A stretch of 64,000 nucleotides of DNA from Hyphomicrobium denitrificans 1NES1 (GCF_000230975.2 NC_021172.1:1240001-1304000); one strand, 5' to 3'; shown: positions 31,277-42,214, counted from the stretch's first letter. Notes: generated from the sequence alone by a model not told the origin. Numbers and translations: made by a program.

Positions 31277-31780
31277 ATGGACGACAAGGCCAAGGCAGGC
31301 AAAGCGCTCGGAACCGCGGATATCGCGACCGTCATGAAGCTCCTGCCGCATCGTTATCCGTTTCTGCTTGTCGATCGCATCTACGACATGGACCGGGACG
31401 AGAGCTGCGTCGGCGTCAAGAACGTCACGATCAACGAGCCGTTCTTCCAGGGACATTTCCCGCAGTTTCCGGTGATGCCGGGCGTGCTCATCATCGAAGG
31501 TCTGGCGCAGACGGCGGGCGCGCTCTGCGTCTCGAATGTCGGCGAAAATTATCGCGCCGAGCTCGTCTATTTCATGGGCATCGACAATGCCAAGTTCCGC
31601 AAGCCCGTGTTGCCAGGCGATCAGCTCCACTACCACGTCAAGAAAATCCGTAACCGTGGGCGCGTCTGGCGCTTTCGTGGCGAGGCGAAGGTGAACGGGC
31701 AGGTCGTGGCGGAAGCGGAAATCAGCGCCATGCTCGCCGATAGCGCCGATGCTCGCGCATTTGCGAGCAAAAATGGCTGA
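31277..31780 (+). CDS. fabZ: (3R)-hydroxyacyl-ACP dehydratase FabZ
   Basis: 167-residue hot-dog-fold dehydratase of fatty acid elongation. Active-site histidine in [10 protein letters not shown] and catalytic glutamate in [11 protein letters not shown]. Start 31277 has GGAG at 31264-31267 with nine-base spacing; the in-frame ATG at 31271 would add two residues. The 3' end overlaps lpxA by eight bases. It sits among lipid A genes because both pathways use hydroxyacyl-ACP. Confidence 0.95.
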   Translation: MDDKAKAGKALGTADIATVMKLLPHRYPFLLVDRIYDMDRDESCVGVKNVTINEPFFQGHFPQFPVMPGVLIIEGLAQTAGALCVSNVGENYRAELVYFMGIDNAKFRKPVLPGDQLHYHVKKIRNRGRVWRFRGEAKVNGQVVAEAEISAMLADSADARAFASKNG

Positions 31781-32579
31781 GGCGAACGTCCACCCGACCG
31801 CCATCGTCGAGGATGGCGCGCGGCTTGGCCCTGGCGTGAGGGTCGGCCCCTTTTGCATCGTCGGGCCGAATGCGAGCCTCGGTGAGGGCGTCGAGCTGAT
31901 CAGCCATGTGGTCGTGGCGGGTACGACGGACATCGGTGCGCGGACGCGGATTTTCCCGTTCGCCTCGATCGGGCATCAGCCTCAGGATCTCAAATACAAG
32001 GGCGAACCGTGCTCGCTGACGATCGGCGCCGACTGCCTGATCCGCGAAGGCGTGACGATGAATCCCGGCACCGAAGGCGGTGGCTCGGTGACGACGGTTG
32101 GCGATAACTGCGCCTTCCTGGCGAACAGCCACGTCGGCCACGACTGCCGCGTCGGCAACGGCGTCATCTTCTCGAACAACGTCATGTTGGCGGGCCATTG
32201 CACAGTCGGCGATTATGCGATCATCGGCGGCGGCGCAGCCGTCATCCAGTTCGCGCGCGTCGGGCACCACAGCTTCGTCGGCGGTATGTCGGGTCTCGAG
32301 AACGATCTCATTCCTTACGGCATGGCGCTTGGCAATCGTGCCTACCTTTCAGGGCTCAATATCGTTGGTTTGCAGCGTCGCGGTTTTTCGCGCGCCGACA
32401 TTCACGACTTGCGCCGCGCCTACCGATTGCTCTTTGCTGCAGAAGGTACGCTCATCGAGCGCATGGAGGATGTTGCCGAGGAGTTCGCCGGCCATGCATC
32501 CGTTCAGGAAATTCTGGCCTTCATCCGCGAGGGCGGCAAACGTTCGCTGTGCACGCCGAAGAACGGCGCGGAAGGCTGA
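31773..32579 (+). CDS. lpxA: UDP-N-acetylglucosamine acyltransferase
   Basis: 268-residue trimeric left-handed beta-helix enzyme, first step of lipid A synthesis. Hexapeptide repeats run from about residue 5 to 190, with the catalytic histidine in [14 protein letters not shown]. The C-terminal helical domain begins near [11 protein letters not shown]. The ATG at 31773 overlaps the fabZ stop by eight bases. Confidence 0.96.
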   Translation: MAEANVHPTAIVEDGARLGPGVRVGPFCIVGPNASLGEGVELISHVVVAGTTDIGARTRIFPFASIGHQPQDLKYKGEPCSLTIGADCLIREGVTMNPGTEGGGSVTTVGDNCAFLANSHVGHDCRVGNGVIFSNNVMLAGHCTVGDYAIIGGGAAVIQFARVGHHSFVGGMSGLENDLIPYGMALGNRAYLSGLNIVGLQRRGFSRADIHDLRRAYRLLFAAEGTLIERMEDVAEEFAGHASVQEILAFIREGGKRSLCTPKNGAEG

Positions 32580-32588
32580 GGTCCGGCC

Positions 32589-33884
32589 ATGACGGGGCCG
32601 GCGGATCGCATCGGGATTATCGCGGGCTCCGGGTCGCTGCCGCGCGAGGTCGCGGAAAATATCGTCAGCCGCGGCGGTAGCGTTCACGTTGTCATGGTCA
32701 GCGGCGCAGCTGATGCGTCGCTCGCGATGTTTCCTCATACGGTGGTGAATTGGGCGCAGCCCGGCCGCGCGACGGCGGCGCTGAAGACTGCGGGCGTTCG
32801 CGACGTCGTCCTGCTCGGCGGGTTTCAGAGGCCAGATTTTCGCACCGCGCGGCCTGATTTGGCGTTCTTCCAGGCTCTTCCCTCGGTGCTGCGCTTTTTG
32901 AAGGCGGGTGGCGACGACGCCGTGCTGCGCGGGCTCGTCGCTCTGTTCGAGCGACGCGGTCTCAATATCGTCGGCGTTCGCGATGTGGCGAACGATCTGA
33001 CCGTTGCCGAAGGCGTGCTGGCCGGGCCTGCATTGTCGGTGCAAAACGCGGCCGACGCTGAAAAGGGCTTTGCTCTGATCGCGGCGCTCGGACGGTATGA
33101 TATCGGACAGGCAGCGGTGGTCGCCAACGGCCGTGTCGAAGCCATCGAAGGCGCGGAAGGGACAGACCGCATGCTGAGGCGCGTTGCCGAGGTTCGCCGC
33201 GCGACTGGCGCGGCTGGGAGCGGCGGCGTCCTCGTCAAACGGCCGAAGCCAGGGCAGGATCTGCGCGTCGATTTACCCGCTATCGGTCCGAACACGATCG
33301 AGAACGTCGCTGCTGCCGGACTGTCGGGCGTCGCGGTGATGGCGGAGCATGTGCTGGCCGCCGAGCGGGACCGGATGATGGCGATTGCGGAGGCGCGCGG
33401 CGTGTCCGTCGTCGGAATGTCCCAAGGTCAGAAACATAGCGCTCCGTCCGGAGAAGCGGTCGGTGGAGCGTTCGGCTGGCTCGGTTCGGTCCCGATCGAT
33501 GCGCGCGGGGTGGCCGACATCCGGCGCGGGGCGGGAATTCTGGCTGTCGTGTCCGCGTTCGACACGAGCACAGCGGTTGTCCTTGATCGCGGGCGCGTCA
33601 TGGCCGCCGGCACGGCGGAACGGCCCGTCGAAGTCGTCGAACGCGCGGCTGGCCTTCGTAAAGGCGATGGGCGCCGAGGCGTTGTCGTAATTGATCCGTC
33701 ACAGAGGCTCGACGAAGCGCTGCTACGCACGTCCGACAGGTACAAGTTTGCTGGCGTGGCCATGGTTGGCGATCCGATGAACACCGCGATCAGCAGTGCA
33801 GTCGTTCAACTGGCGGACAGCCTTGGGATGTTCATTGCCGAGGTGGGCAATCCTTCGCATGATGGAGCGCGCGGTCGTGCCTGA
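32589..33884 (+). CDS. lpxI: UDP-2,3-diacylglucosamine pyrophosphatase LpxI with duplicated C-terminal domain
   Basis: 431 residues; typical LpxI is about 270-290. It hydrolyses UDP-2,3-diacylglucosamine to lipid X. Residues 1-276 are a complete LpxI: N-terminal domain starting RIGIIAGSGSLPREVA, then the catalytic domain with LVKRPKPGQDLRVDLP, whose D224 corresponds to the Caulobacter catalytic aspartate. After a linker (about 278-305), residues 308-419 repeat the catalytic-domain pattern (AVVLDRGRVMAA; FAGVAMVGDPMNTAI). The GQDLR motif is lost there (SQRLD at 371-375). It sits in the expected lpxA-lpxI-lpxB order. Confidence 0.9.
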   Translation: MTGPADRIGIIAGSGSLPREVAENIVSRGGSVHVVMVSGAADASLAMFPHTVVNWAQPGRATAALKTAGVRDVVLLGGFQRPDFRTARPDLAFFQALPSVLRFLKAGGDDAVLRGLVALFERRGLNIVGVRDVANDLTVAEGVLAGPALSVQNAADAEKGFALIAALGRYDIGQAAVVANGRVEAIEGAEGTDRMLRRVAEVRRATGAAGSGGVLVKRPKPGQDLRVDLPAIGPNTIENVAAAGLSGVAVMAEHVLAAERDRMMAIAEARGVSVVGMSQGQKHSAPSGEAVGGAFGWLGSVPIDARGVADIRRGAGILAVVSAFDTSTAVVLDRGRVMAAGTAERPVEVVERAAGLRKGDGRRGVVVIDPSQRLDEALLRTSDRYKFAGVAMVGDPMNTAISSAVVQLADSLGMFIAEVGNPSHDGARGRA

Positions 33885-35103
33885 CAACGCAATGCGTAAT
33901 CCGAACGCGCTCAAAATCTTTCTCGTGGCCGGTGAGCATTCGGGCGATGCGCTGGGCGGCAAGCTGATCGCCGCGCTCGGACAACGTCACGAAGGCAAGA
34001 TCGCGTTCGCAGGCGTTGGCGGCGAGGACATGGCGCAGGAAGGCTTTACCTCGCTGTTTCCGATCGAAGATGTCGCCGTGATGGGGCCGATGTCGATCCT
34101 GCCGCGGCTGCCGCGTATCCTGCGGCGTGTCTATCAGACCGTCGACGCCGCGCTGGCATTCGTGCCCGATGCGGTCGTCATCATCGACAGCCCCGAGTTC
34201 ACGCATCCGATCGCCAAGCGGATCCGCAAGCGCGCGCCGGGCATTCCGATCATCGACTACGTGAGCCCGAGCGTGTGGGCATGGCGTCCGGGGCGCGCCA
34301 AGCGCATGCGCCGTTACATCGATCACGTTCTGGCGTTGTTGCCCTTCGAGCTCGAGGCGCACGCGCGGCTCGGTGGCCCGTCCTGCACATATGTCGGGCA
34401 TCCGCTGATCGAGAAGCTTGACGATATCGAGGGCGCCGACGGCGCAGCACTTTCACGACGGCTCGGCCTCGCTTCGGAAAAGCCTGTGCTCCTCGTGCTG
34501 CCCGGCAGCCGGACGTCCGAGGTCGCGCGATTGATCGACGTATTCGGCGAAGCCGTAGGGCGCGTCTCGGCGAAATATCCAATCGAAGTCGTCATTCCGG
34601 CAGTCCGGCATGTGCGCGACCTCATTGTGGCGAAGACCGCGACCTGGGCTCCGAAACCCCACATCGTCGACGCCGGAACGGCCGACAAATACGCGGCGAT
34701 GCGGCTTGCGCGTGCGGCGCTGGCGGCCTCGGGCACCGTCACATTGGAACTGGCGCTGGCGCAGACGCCGAGCGTCGTCGCCTACAAGGTCGACAAGCTG
34801 ATCGCCAATCTCCGATTTCTGCTCAAGGTGCCGAGCGTCGTGCTCGCCAATCTCGTGCTGGGCAAGAACGTCTATCCGGAATATCTGCAGGAGGCGTGCA
34901 CGGCTGAGGCGCTGGCCGCCGCCATTCTACCGTTACTCGACGATACGCCGGAAAGACGAGCGCAGCTTGCGGCCCTTGCCGGGACGCCCGAGAAGCTTCG
35001 TCTTGCTTCATCGAGTCCCAGCATGGCCGCAGCAGATACGGTGCTTTCGGTGATCTCCGCTCAGGCGGGGGCGGGAAAATCGCGGCGCGGCGGACCGATG
35101 TAG
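33877..35103 (+). CDS. lpxB: Lipid-A-disaccharide synthase
   Basis: GT19 glycosyltransferase joining lipid X to UDP-diacylglucosamine. The fold begins [20 protein letters not shown], with [17 protein letters not shown] and [12 protein letters not shown] as further family motifs. The start is uncertain. GTG 33877 has GGAG nine bases upstream and overlaps the lpxI stop, giving 408 residues; ATG 33892 gives 403 and ATG 33862 gives 413. Its 3' end runs 43 bases into the convergent gltA. Confidence 0.93.
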   Translation: MPDNAMRNPNALKIFLVAGEHSGDALGGKLIAALGQRHEGKIAFAGVGGEDMAQEGFTSLFPIEDVAVMGPMSILPRLPRILRRVYQTVDAALAFVPDAVVIIDSPEFTHPIAKRIRKRAPGIPIIDYVSPSVWAWRPGRAKRMRRYIDHVLALLPFELEAHARLGGPSCTYVGHPLIEKLDDIEGADGAALSRRLGLASEKPVLLVLPGSRTSEVARLIDVFGEAVGRVSAKYPIEVVIPAVRHVRDLIVAKTATWAPKPHIVDAGTADKYAAMRLARAALAASGTVTLELALAQTPSVVAYKVDKLIANLRFLLKVPSVVLANLVLGKNVYPEYLQEACTAEALAAAILPLLDDTPERRAQLAALAGTPEKLRLASSSPSMAAADTVLSVISAQAGAGKSRRGGPM

Positions 35104-36386
35104 AGCTGGCGTGGACGCCCGATGCGCTGCTCCGGGTCCTCGATCATCTCTTTCCACTGCGCGATCCAGCCGACGGTGCGGGCGACCGCAAAGAGAACCG
35201 TGAACAGCTCGACCGGGAAGCCCATCGCCCGAAGCGTGATGCCCGAATAGAAATCGATATTCGGGTAAAGCTTCTTCTCGATGAAATATTCGTCCTGCAG
35301 CGCGATGCGTTCGAGCTCGAGCGCGATCTTCAGAAGTGGGTCATCACCGTGGCCGAGCGCATCGAGCACCTCGTGGCAGGTCTTCTGCATCACCTTGGCG
35401 CGCGGATCGTAGTTCTTATAAACGCGATGGCCGAAGCCCATCAGTCGGAAGCCGGAATTCTTATCCTTGGCCTTTTTGACGAACTCCGGAATGCGATCGA
35501 CGGAGCCTATCTCTCTCAGCATGTTGAGCGCGGCTTCGTTGGCGCCGCCGTGGGCCGGTCCCCAGAGACATGCGATGCCGGACGCAATACATGCGAATGG
35601 ATTGGCGCCGGACGATCCTGCGAGACGCACCGTCGAGGTCGAAGCGTTCTGCTCGTGATCGGCGTGCAGGATGAAAATGCGGTCGAGCGCGCGCGAGATG
35701 ATCGGGTTGACGACATACGGCTCGCACGGCACCGCGAAGCACATCTGCAGAAAGTTCGACGTATAGTCGAGATCGTTCCGCGGATAGATGAAGGGCTGCC
35801 CCATCGCGTATTTGTAGGTCATCGCCGCGATCGTCGGCATCTTGGCGATCATGCGATGGCTGGCGACTTCGCGCTGCTCGGGATCGGAGATGTCGGTCGA
35901 GTCGTGGTAGAATGACGAGAGAGCACCGACGGTGCCGACCATGACGGCCATAGGGTGCGCGTCGCGGCGGTAGCCCGTGAAAAAGCGCGTCATCTGCTCG
36001 TGCACCATCGTGTGGTTCGTGATGGTGCGGCGGAAGTTGATGAATTCCGCGTTGGTCGGCAGTTCGCCGTAGAGCAGCAGATAGCAGACGGCGAGGAAAT
36101 TCGTGTTTTCTGCAAGCTGGTCGATGGGGTAGCCGCGATAGAGCAGCTCGCCCTTATCGCCATCGATATAGGTGATCGCGCTCTTGCAGTTTGCCGTCGA
36201 CGTGAAGCCGGGATCGTACGTGAAGCAACCCGTCTGCTTGAACAGATTGCCGACGTCGACAACGTCCGGCCCGATCGATCCGGCGCGAACGGCAAGCTCA
36301 ACCTGCTTGTTGTCGATCGTCAGAGTCGCATTCGGCTTGCGCGGGCCTTCGCCACCCTTCGCCGCGTTGCTTTCCTGAATGTTCAT
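35061..36386 (-). CDS. gltA: Citrate synthase (type II)
   Basis: 441-residue hexameric-type citrate synthase, first enzyme of the TCA cycle. Conserved blocks are [20 protein letters not shown] and [13 protein letters not shown] at the N terminus, [15 protein letters not shown] with one active-site histidine, and [16 protein letters not shown] with another. GAGG lies before the ATG. It is convergent with lpxB and overlaps it by 43 bases. Confidence 0.97.
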   Translation of the reverse strand: MNIQESNAAKGGEGPRKPNATLTIDNKQVELAVRAGSIGPDVVDVGNLFKQTGCFTYDPGFTSTANCKSAITYIDGDKGELLYRGYPIDQLAENTNFLAVCYLLLYGELPTNAEFINFRRTITNHTMVHEQMTRFFTGYRRDAHPMAVMVGTVGALSSFYHDSTDISDPEQREVASHRMIAKMPTIAAMTYKYAMGQPFIYPRNDLDYTSNFLQMCFAVPCEPYVVNPIISRALDRIFILHADHEQNASTSTVRLAGSSGANPFACIASGIACLWGPAHGGANEAALNMLREIGSVDRIPEFVKKAKDKNSGFRLMGFGHRVYKNYDPRAKVMQKTCHEVLDALGHGDDPLLKIALELERIALQDEYFIEKKLYPNIDFYSGITLRAMGFPVELFTVLFAVARTVGWIAQWKEMIEDPEQRIGRPRQLYIGPPRRDFPAPA

Positions 36387-36582
36387 GGTCTGCCACCTCG
36401 CCCGGGGATCAACGCCACTGCCCGAAAAATCTTTCCCGTTTTCTTCGTCTGCAGCGGTTCGCAGCTCAACGACGTTCGGGCCCTCAAAATCCTATGCCGC
36501 AAAGCGATCGCACGGTGAGGGGTTTAGCGGTCTTTTTGCGGTGCGGCAACCGGCGTCGTTAACCAGCAGCATTGTGCATTAG

Positions 36583-38127
36583 TCATATGGCTGCCGCGTC
36601 TGAAATCCGTGCAAGCGCCTCTTCACGGCCAAGGAGTTCCAGGACATCGAAGACGGGCGGCGAAACGGCGCGTCCCGTCAGTGCCGCGCGCAGGGGTTGC
36701 GCTATGCTGCCAAGCTTCGCGCCTGTTGCCTCAGCATGTGATTTGATGCGGGCTTCCAATATCGGCGCGGTCCAGTCGCTGTCGCCGATGGCGGACAGAA
36801 TTTTATGCACCGCTGCGTTCGAAGTGCGGCCTTCGGCATTCAGCAGCTTGGCGGCCTTGTCCTCGAGCTGGACCGGGCGCTCGGCAACCATGAACAGTGC
36901 GCCTCCGACAAGCTCGGTAAGCGTTTTCGAGCGCTCTTTCAGTGCAGGAATAGCGCGAAGGAATGTATCCCATCCTTTCGCTGCGAATCGGCTTGCGAGG
37001 TCGGCTCCCGTCGATGCGACCGGAATCTGGCGCAGGACTTCGCGCGCTAACGCAATGTCGGAACGTGGCGGCGCCTTCGGATCGGTCGCCGCATCGTTCA
37101 ACGATTTGAAATCGAGATGCGGCAGCATTTCGCGGACTTGGCGAGCCAGCTCATCGTCGGATGAAGCGCGAATGTAGTGTCCGTTGAGGTCGTCGAGCTT
37201 CCTGAAGTCGAGTCGCGCGGGGGCCTTGTTGATCCCGTCGATGTCGAACCAGCGGATAAGATCTTCGGTCGACATGATTTCATCGTCGCCGTGGCTCCAG
37301 CCGAGGCGCACGAGATAGTTGCGCAGCGCTTCCGGCAAATATCCCATCGCGCGGAATTCCTCGACGCCTTGCGCGCCGTGACGCTTCGAGAGCTTGGCGC
37401 CGTCGGCCCCGTGGATCAGCGGTACGTGCGCGAATTCCGGAACGGCCCAGCCCATGTTTTGATAAATTTGCGTTTGGCGCGCCGCGTTGGTCAGGTGATC
37501 GGCGCCGCGCACGACGTGGGTGATGCCCATATCATGGTCGTCGACGACAACGGCGAGATTGTACGTCGGATTTCCGTCCGAGCGCAGGATGATGAGATCA
37601 TCGAGATCCTTGTTCGGAAATACGACATGGCCCTGGACGTGATCTTCGACAATGGTCTCGCCATCGCGGGGAGCCTTGAGACGCACCACGGGCTTCACAT
37701 CCTTCGGCGCATCTTTGGGATCGCGATCGCGCCACGGAGAGAGAAAGATCAGAGGCCGCCCTTCGGCCTTCGCCTTCTCTCGTGCGGCTTCGATCTCCGC
37801 AGGTGACGCGTAGCAGTGATAGGCGGCGCCGCGTTTCAGCAACTCGGCGGCGACTTCGCGATGACGTTCGGCGCGTGCGAACTGAGAGACCGCTTCTCCG
37901 TCCCATGCGAGGCCCAGCCATGCCAGGCCGTCGAGAATGGCGGCGACGGCCTGCTCGTTGTTACGCTCGCGGTCGGTATCCTCGATGCGTAGGAGGAATT
38001 TCCCATTCCGCCCCCTTGCATAAAGCCAATTGAACAGCGCTGTGCGCGCACCGCCGATATGCAAATAGCCTGTCGGGGAGGGCGCAAATCGAACGACGGG
38101 CGCATTGGATGTCGCGGTCTCAGCCAT
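36583..38127 (-). CDS. gltX: Glutamyl-tRNA synthetase
   Basis: 514-residue class I synthetase. The HIGH-type motif is HIGGA at about 23-27 and the KMSKS-type motif is KLSKRHGA. The start at 38127 has AAAGG five bases upstream; an ATG 24 bases earlier (38151) has no ribosome site. A 196-base gap separates it from gltA. With no glutaminyl synthetase seen here, a non-discriminating role (also Glu-tRNA-Gln) is possible; that is inference. Confidence 0.96.
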   Translation of the reverse strand: MAETATSNAPVVRFAPSPTGYLHIGGARTALFNWLYARGRNGKFLLRIEDTDRERNNEQAVAAILDGLAWLGLAWDGEAVSQFARAERHREVAAELLKRGAAYHCYASPAEIEAAREKAKAEGRPLIFLSPWRDRDPKDAPKDVKPVVRLKAPRDGETIVEDHVQGHVVFPNKDLDDLIILRSDGNPTYNLAVVVDDHDMGITHVVRGADHLTNAARQTQIYQNMGWAVPEFAHVPLIHGADGAKLSKRHGAQGVEEFRAMGYLPEALRNYLVRLGWSHGDDEIMSTEDLIRWFDIDGINKAPARLDFRKLDDLNGHYIRASSDDELARQVREMLPHLDFKSLNDAATDPKAPPRSDIALAREVLRQIPVASTGADLASRFAAKGWDTFLRAIPALKERSKTLTELVGGALFMVAERPVQLEDKAAKLLNAEGRTSNAAVHKILSAIGDSDWTAPILEARIKSHAEATGAKLGSIAQPLRAALTGRAVSPPVFDVLELLGREEALARISDAAAI

Positions 38128-38240
38128 TGGACCTTTTCGCTTATCTGCCATTGAGGGAATGCGGCTCCGCTCGTAGCATGTGGACCTCGACAAGTTAAGG
38201 GGGCGGGGAACCTCTCCTTCCAATCGCATTCGGTCATGGC

Positions 38241-40598
38241 ATGTCCGTCAACGCGGGCGACCTCGATGCTGCGCTGATTGCCGCGCCCCAACACCGGGCG
38301 CGGAGCCTTGCGCTCGCGTTCGAATCTGAGCGGGAGCAATTCTTTCTCTGGTCGCCCGTCTGCTTCGGGGCCGGCATTGCGGCTTATTTCGCGCTGCCTG
38401 TCGAGCCGCAGCTCGTTATGGCGTTCGTTCCCTTTGCCCTTGCACTCATTTTTCGCATGGCTTCGATGCGGGGCTCGCTGCCGTCGGCCGTGCTCGCAGG
38501 TTTCGTGCTTGCCGGAGTGGGGTTCGCCGACGCGAAGCTGCGCGTCGAAACGGTGCGGGCGCCGGTGCTGACGAAGACGCTGCGTAATGCCGAGATCTCC
38601 GGAACCGTGACGCTCGTCGAAGTCAAATATCCGCGCGGCCAGCGGCTGACCATCGCATCTCCGACGATTGCCGGGCTCGCGCCTGAATTGACACCAGTCG
38701 TCGTGCGGGTTCGAACGATGTCGTCGCATTCTGCCGCGCAACCCGGTGATCGCGTGCGACTGAAAGCGACGCTGTCGCCGCCCGCAAAGCCCGCGTTGCC
38801 GGGAGGCTTCGATTATGCGCGGACCGCCTGGTTCGACCAGGTCGGGGCAGTCGGCTACGCTTTTGCGCCGCCATCCATCGACGAGCGCGTCGATAGCGGG
38901 ACGCTGACGGTGCGTTACCGGCGCAGCATCGAAACGTTCCGCCAGATGATCGCATCGCGCGTTCGCGCGGCGCTGCCCGGCGAAACGGGAGAGATTGCAT
39001 TGGCGTTGATTACCGGCGAGCGCGGAGGCATCAGCGGCGCGACGAACAACGCGTTCAAAAACTCCGGTCTCTTTCACATCTTGTCGATTTCCGGCCTGCA
39101 CATGGTCATCATGGCGGGCGCCGTGTTCTATTCGGCGCGGCTGCTCCTCGCTGCCGTTCCGTTTTTTGCGTTGAGGCTGCCGATCAAGAAGATCGCTGCG
39201 GCGATCGGGATCTTGGGCGCGCTCGGCTATCTCGCGATTTCAGGTGGGGCCTTTGCGACGGTCCGTTCGGCGCTGATGATTCTCATTATCTTCGGCGCGG
39301 TTCTGATCGACCGCCCGGCTCTGGCACTCAGAAACGTCGCGCTTGCCGCGTTTCTTATCCTGGCACTCTATCCCGAAAGTCTGCTCGACGCGGGGTTTCA
39401 GATGTCGTTCGCGGCGGTGACGGCGCTCATCGCGTCACACGAACTGCTTGTCAGTTTTCTTGGAACCAACTCGCGGCCGCACCCTCTCGCACGCGTCGTA
39501 AAGTTCTTCGGTGAGATCATTGCGTCGACACTGATCGCCAGCGCCGCCGTCGCGCCGTTTGCCGCCTACAACTTCCATCAGAGCCAGCAATACGCTGTGC
39601 TGGCGAATATGATCGCCATTCCGATCTGCAATGTCATCGTGATGCCTGCGGCGCTCGGGGCCATGATTCTGATGCCGTTTGGACTCGAGTGGGTCGCGCT
39701 GAAGCCGATGGGCTGGGGCATCGAGGGGATGGCGTGGTGCGCGAACACGGTCGGTGCGCTTCCAGGAGCGGTCGGGCACCTGCAGGAAATTCCGACGATC
39801 GCTTTTGCGCTGATGCTCGTTGGAGGTCTGTGGCTGATGCTCTGGCAAACGCGCATTCGGCTCCCGGGCGCGAGTCTTGTCCTTCTTGGTCTCGTCGCAA
39901 CGCCCTGGATGCCGCGGCCGGACGTGCTCATCGCGCAGAAGGGGACGCTCGTCGCGGTGCGCGATGCTTCGGGCAAGCTTTCTTCGCTCCCGGCGCATGG
40001 GTCAAAATACGATCTCGAGCGCTGGCTCGAGTATGACGGTGATGGGCGGACGGCGCGCGATGCGCAGGCAGGCGGGGCATTCAATTGCGATGCAGTCGGG
40101 TGTATCGCGCACGTCAAGGGCGCGACTGTTGCTGTTGCGCGCCATCCGGCAGCTGTGGCGGACGACTGCCTCAATGCCGATATTCTGATCCTCGACGATC
40201 CCAAGCCGTCGGACTGTGCGGTTCCGACGACCGTGATCGATGTCTTCGACCGATGGCGCAATGGCGCTTATGCACTTTATCTCGGTCGGGATGAGAGCAG
40301 CCCGGAGCCGCGCGTCCGGCTCGAGACGGTCGCGGCGCATCGCGGCGAGAGACCGTGGAGCCTTCTTCCGCAGCGGAAGAGGCCGAACGCCTCGGGAGAT
40401 GGAGCTTCGGGTGCAAGCGGCCTGCCGAAACCGCGTATCCTCGGAGCGCCGGAGGCGTCAGCTGTCAAGGCTAGCGGCGATCAGGCGCAAAGTGCCGGGG
40501 GTCCTGCCGATAAGGCGAAGGCGTCCGAGCCGCGCGTTTCGTTCGATGACGACCCAGGTGAAATCGCCGATACGGACGAGGGACACGAGTCTCAGTAA
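38241..40598 (+). CDS. comEC: ComEC/Rec2-family DNA uptake channel protein
   Basis: 785-residue polytopic protein. An N-terminal OB-like DUF4131 region (about 30-200) is followed by the Competence domain with [18 protein letters not shown] near residue 280 and about eight membrane helices. After residue 560 there is a soluble remnant without a metallo-beta-lactamase HxHxDH motif. The last 90 residues are alanine/proline/charge-rich and probably disordered. It diverges from gltX and ends seven bases inside lexA. Whether this organism is transformable cannot be told from the window. Confidence 0.88.
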   Translation: MSVNAGDLDAALIAAPQHRARSLALAFESEREQFFLWSPVCFGAGIAAYFALPVEPQLVMAFVPFALALIFRMASMRGSLPSAVLAGFVLAGVGFADAKLRVETVRAPVLTKTLRNAEISGTVTLVEVKYPRGQRLTIASPTIAGLAPELTPVVVRVRTMSSHSAAQPGDRVRLKATLSPPAKPALPGGFDYARTAWFDQVGAVGYAFAPPSIDERVDSGTLTVRYRRSIETFRQMIASRVRAALPGETGEIALALITGERGGISGATNNAFKNSGLFHILSISGLHMVIMAGAVFYSARLLLAAVPFFALRLPIKKIAAAIGILGALGYLAISGGAFATVRSALMILIIFGAVLIDRPALALRNVALAAFLILALYPESLLDAGFQMSFAAVTALIASHELLVSFLGTNSRPHPLARVVKFFGEIIASTLIASAAVAPFAAYNFHQSQQYAVLANMIAIPICNVIVMPAALGAMILMPFGLEWVALKPMGWGIEGMAWCANTVGALPGAVGHLQEIPTIAFALMLVGGLWLMLWQTRIRLPGASLVLLGLVATPWMPRPDVLIAQKGTLVAVRDASGKLSSLPAHGSKYDLERWLEYDGDGRTARDAQAGGAFNCDAVGCIAHVKGATVAVARHPAAVADDCLNADILILDDPKPSDCAVPTTVIDVFDRWRNGAYALYLGRDESSPEPRVRLETVAAHRGERPWSLLPQRKRPNASGDGASGASGLPKPRILGAPEASAVKASGDQAQSAGGPADKAKASEPRVSFDDDPGEIADTDEGHESQ

Positions 40599-41314
40599 CG
40601 GCGCAGCAATCCCACGAGGCGTCCCTGGATGTCGATCTGGTCGGGGCCAAAGATGCGTGTCTTGAATTCGGGATTGGCGGCTTCGAGCGCGATCGTCGAG
40701 CCCTTCTTGCGAAGCCGCTTCAACGTCGCTTCCTCACCTTCGACGAGAGCGACGATGATGTCGCCGTTCTCGGCCGTATTGCAGCGGCGCACGATGACCG
40801 TATCGCCGTCGTGGATGCCCGCCTCGATCATCGAATCGCCTTTGACTTCAAGGGCGAAGTGCTCGCCGCTCGTCAGGATGTCGGGTGGAACGGCAATGTC
40901 GTGCGTATGGTTCTGAATGGCGCTGATCGGCGTGCCCGCGGCGATGCGGCCCATGACAGGGATGGACACGGTGCGCGCATCAATGACGTGTGAGGGTGGT
41001 GGTGCCACATTCGGCTTTGGGCCGGTTCCCGCGATGACACTCGGCTGAAAACCGCGCTGCGGTGCGATTGGCGCAACGGCCGACCCGCCGACGCCCTGGT
41101 TTTCCGGTAGCTTGATGACTTCAATGGCGCGAGCGCGATGCGGCAGGCGGCGAATGAAGCCCCGCTCCACGAGCGCCGTGATCAGCCGGTGAATGCCGGA
41201 TTTCGAGCGGAGATCGAGGGCATCCTTCATTTCGTCGAAGGATGGCGGCACGCCGCGCTCCTGCATGCGGCCATGGATGAAGAGCAGCAGGTCTTTCTGT
41301 TTTTCCGTAAGCAT
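40592..41314 (-). CDS. lexA: SOS repressor LexA
   Basis: 240-residue repressor. Winged helix DNA-binding domain at about 1-65 ([20 protein letters not shown]). A long proline/alanine-rich linker follows. The autoproteolytic site A126-G127 lies in [10 protein letters not shown], with catalytic S161 (KGDSMIEAG) and K199 ([10 protein letters not shown]). The start at 41314 gives the family N terminus; the frame is open further upstream. An SOS box lies upstream, so it should be autoregulated. Confidence 0.97.
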   Translation of the reverse strand: MLTEKQKDLLLFIHGRMQERGVPPSFDEMKDALDLRSKSGIHRLITALVERGFIRRLPHRARAIEVIKLPENQGVGGSAVAPIAPQRGFQPSVIAGTGPKPNVAPPPSHVIDARTVSIPVMGRIAAGTPISAIQNHTHDIAVPPDILTSGEHFALEVKGDSMIEAGIHDGDTVIVRRCNTAENGDIIVALVEGEEATLKRLRKKGSTIALEAANPEFKTRIFGPDQIDIQGRLVGLLRRY

Positions 41315-41436
41315 TGCGTTTTGTCTCGAACCCCTTCGGCGATCGTTCGGCGGGATGCACGCGCGGCGCAGACGCTGCCATTTGGCGTGGCTTTTACGGC
41401 CGGATGCCAAGTACAAATCGTGTATGTACGCTACAC

Positions 41437-41451
41437 GTTCTCGTCTCGTTC
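41437..41451. promoter_or_regulatory. SOS box (GTTC-N7-GTTC) upstream of lexA
   Basis: GTTC at 41437-41440 and GTTC at 41448-41451 with seven bases between is the known alphaproteobacterial LexA operator. It lies 122 bases before the lexA ATG, overlapping a likely promoter region, which indicates autoregulation. Confidence 0.8.
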
Positions 41452-41506
41452 CGCAAGGGGTACCTAGCCTGGCTCCAACGCACTCGGGTACGAGCACGAC
41501 ATTGCG

Positions 41507-41782
41507 TCAGTATGCGATGCTTCGTTTCAGCCACATGACGCCGGCGTGCTTTGCCCTGAGGCATGACCAATAGGAGCCCGCTTTGAGTTCGATCACGGCA
41601 AGTGAATCGTCGAGGTCGATCATTTTCTGCAACTCGTCGCGAATCTGCGGCGCGGACTTCGGCGAGGTCAGGACCCACAAGGCTTCCAGCAGGCGGACCG
41701 CGCCCATGCCCTCCAGTTTCGTCCGGATGTGTGGGCTATGGCGCAAATCGCGGACCTCAAAGCTGATCGCGTAGTGGGCCAT
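41507..41782 (-). CDS. Orphan Cas2/SinR-like small protein
   Basis: 91 residues, start supported by GGAG upstream and by the typical N terminus MAHYAISFEVRDLR. The predicted order beta-alpha-beta-beta-alpha-beta suggests a ferredoxin-like fold. RLLEALWVL (30-38) and the SLAVIELKAGSYW strand (60-72) resemble solitary proteins annotated as SinR family or Cas2-like in Rhizobiales. No cas1, other cas gene or repeat array is near. It lies upstream of lexA on the same strand with 192 bases between. Function unknown; a nucleic-acid role is only a guess from the fold. Confidence 0.72.
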   Translation of the reverse strand: MAHYAISFEVRDLRHSPHIRTKLEGMGAVRLLEALWVLTSPKSAPQIRDELQKMIDLDDSLAVIELKAGSYWSCLRAKHAGVMWLKRSIAY

Positions 41783-42025
41783 CAGATCTCCAACATCGAT
41801 AAAGCAACGACTTCGCTGCGCGGGCAGTCCGAAACCAACGTTTCGATGCAAGGCAAAGACCCTTAATCCGTTGGATTTTTGCGTGCCGGTCAAGCGAATG
41901 GGAGGAATGTGGACGGCTTCGGGCCGTCAGCAGTGTGGAAAATCGACGGATTGAGCCTTTGCGGCAGTTTTCCGGGACGGGGCGCCCCCACATTTCTGCC
42001 GCCGGAACGGGATAGCCATCGACTC

Positions 42026-42163
42026 ATGCGAGGCGTTTTTTCACAAATCGTGATTGGGATCATCGTGACGGTCATCGGCACCGTGATTGCCAACGCCGTC
42101 GTTGGGAGCGGCCGCCACCATTTCCTGCCGGGAATTCATTATTCCGGATCGAGCCGGCGGTGA
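42026..42163 (+). CDS. Possible 45-residue single-span membrane peptide
   Basis: Starts MRGVFSQIVIGIIVTVIG and has one clear transmembrane helix (about 5-28) followed by a short polar tail with histidines. No strong ribosome site is seen, but an intrinsic terminator follows 52 bases after its stop. Too short to recognise. Confidence 0.4.
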   Translation: MRGVFSQIVIGIIVTVIGTVIANAVVGSGRHHFLPGIHYSGSSRR

Positions 42164-42214
42164 GGGCGCGACGGCTCTGTTTGAGCGATCGGCGCTTCTG
42201 CACGGAAATTAAAA

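Noticed and set aside
41507..41782. CRISPR-Cas locus because of the Cas2-like gene
   Set aside because: No cas1, effector gene, leader or regularly spaced direct repeats anywhere near; the gene is solitary.
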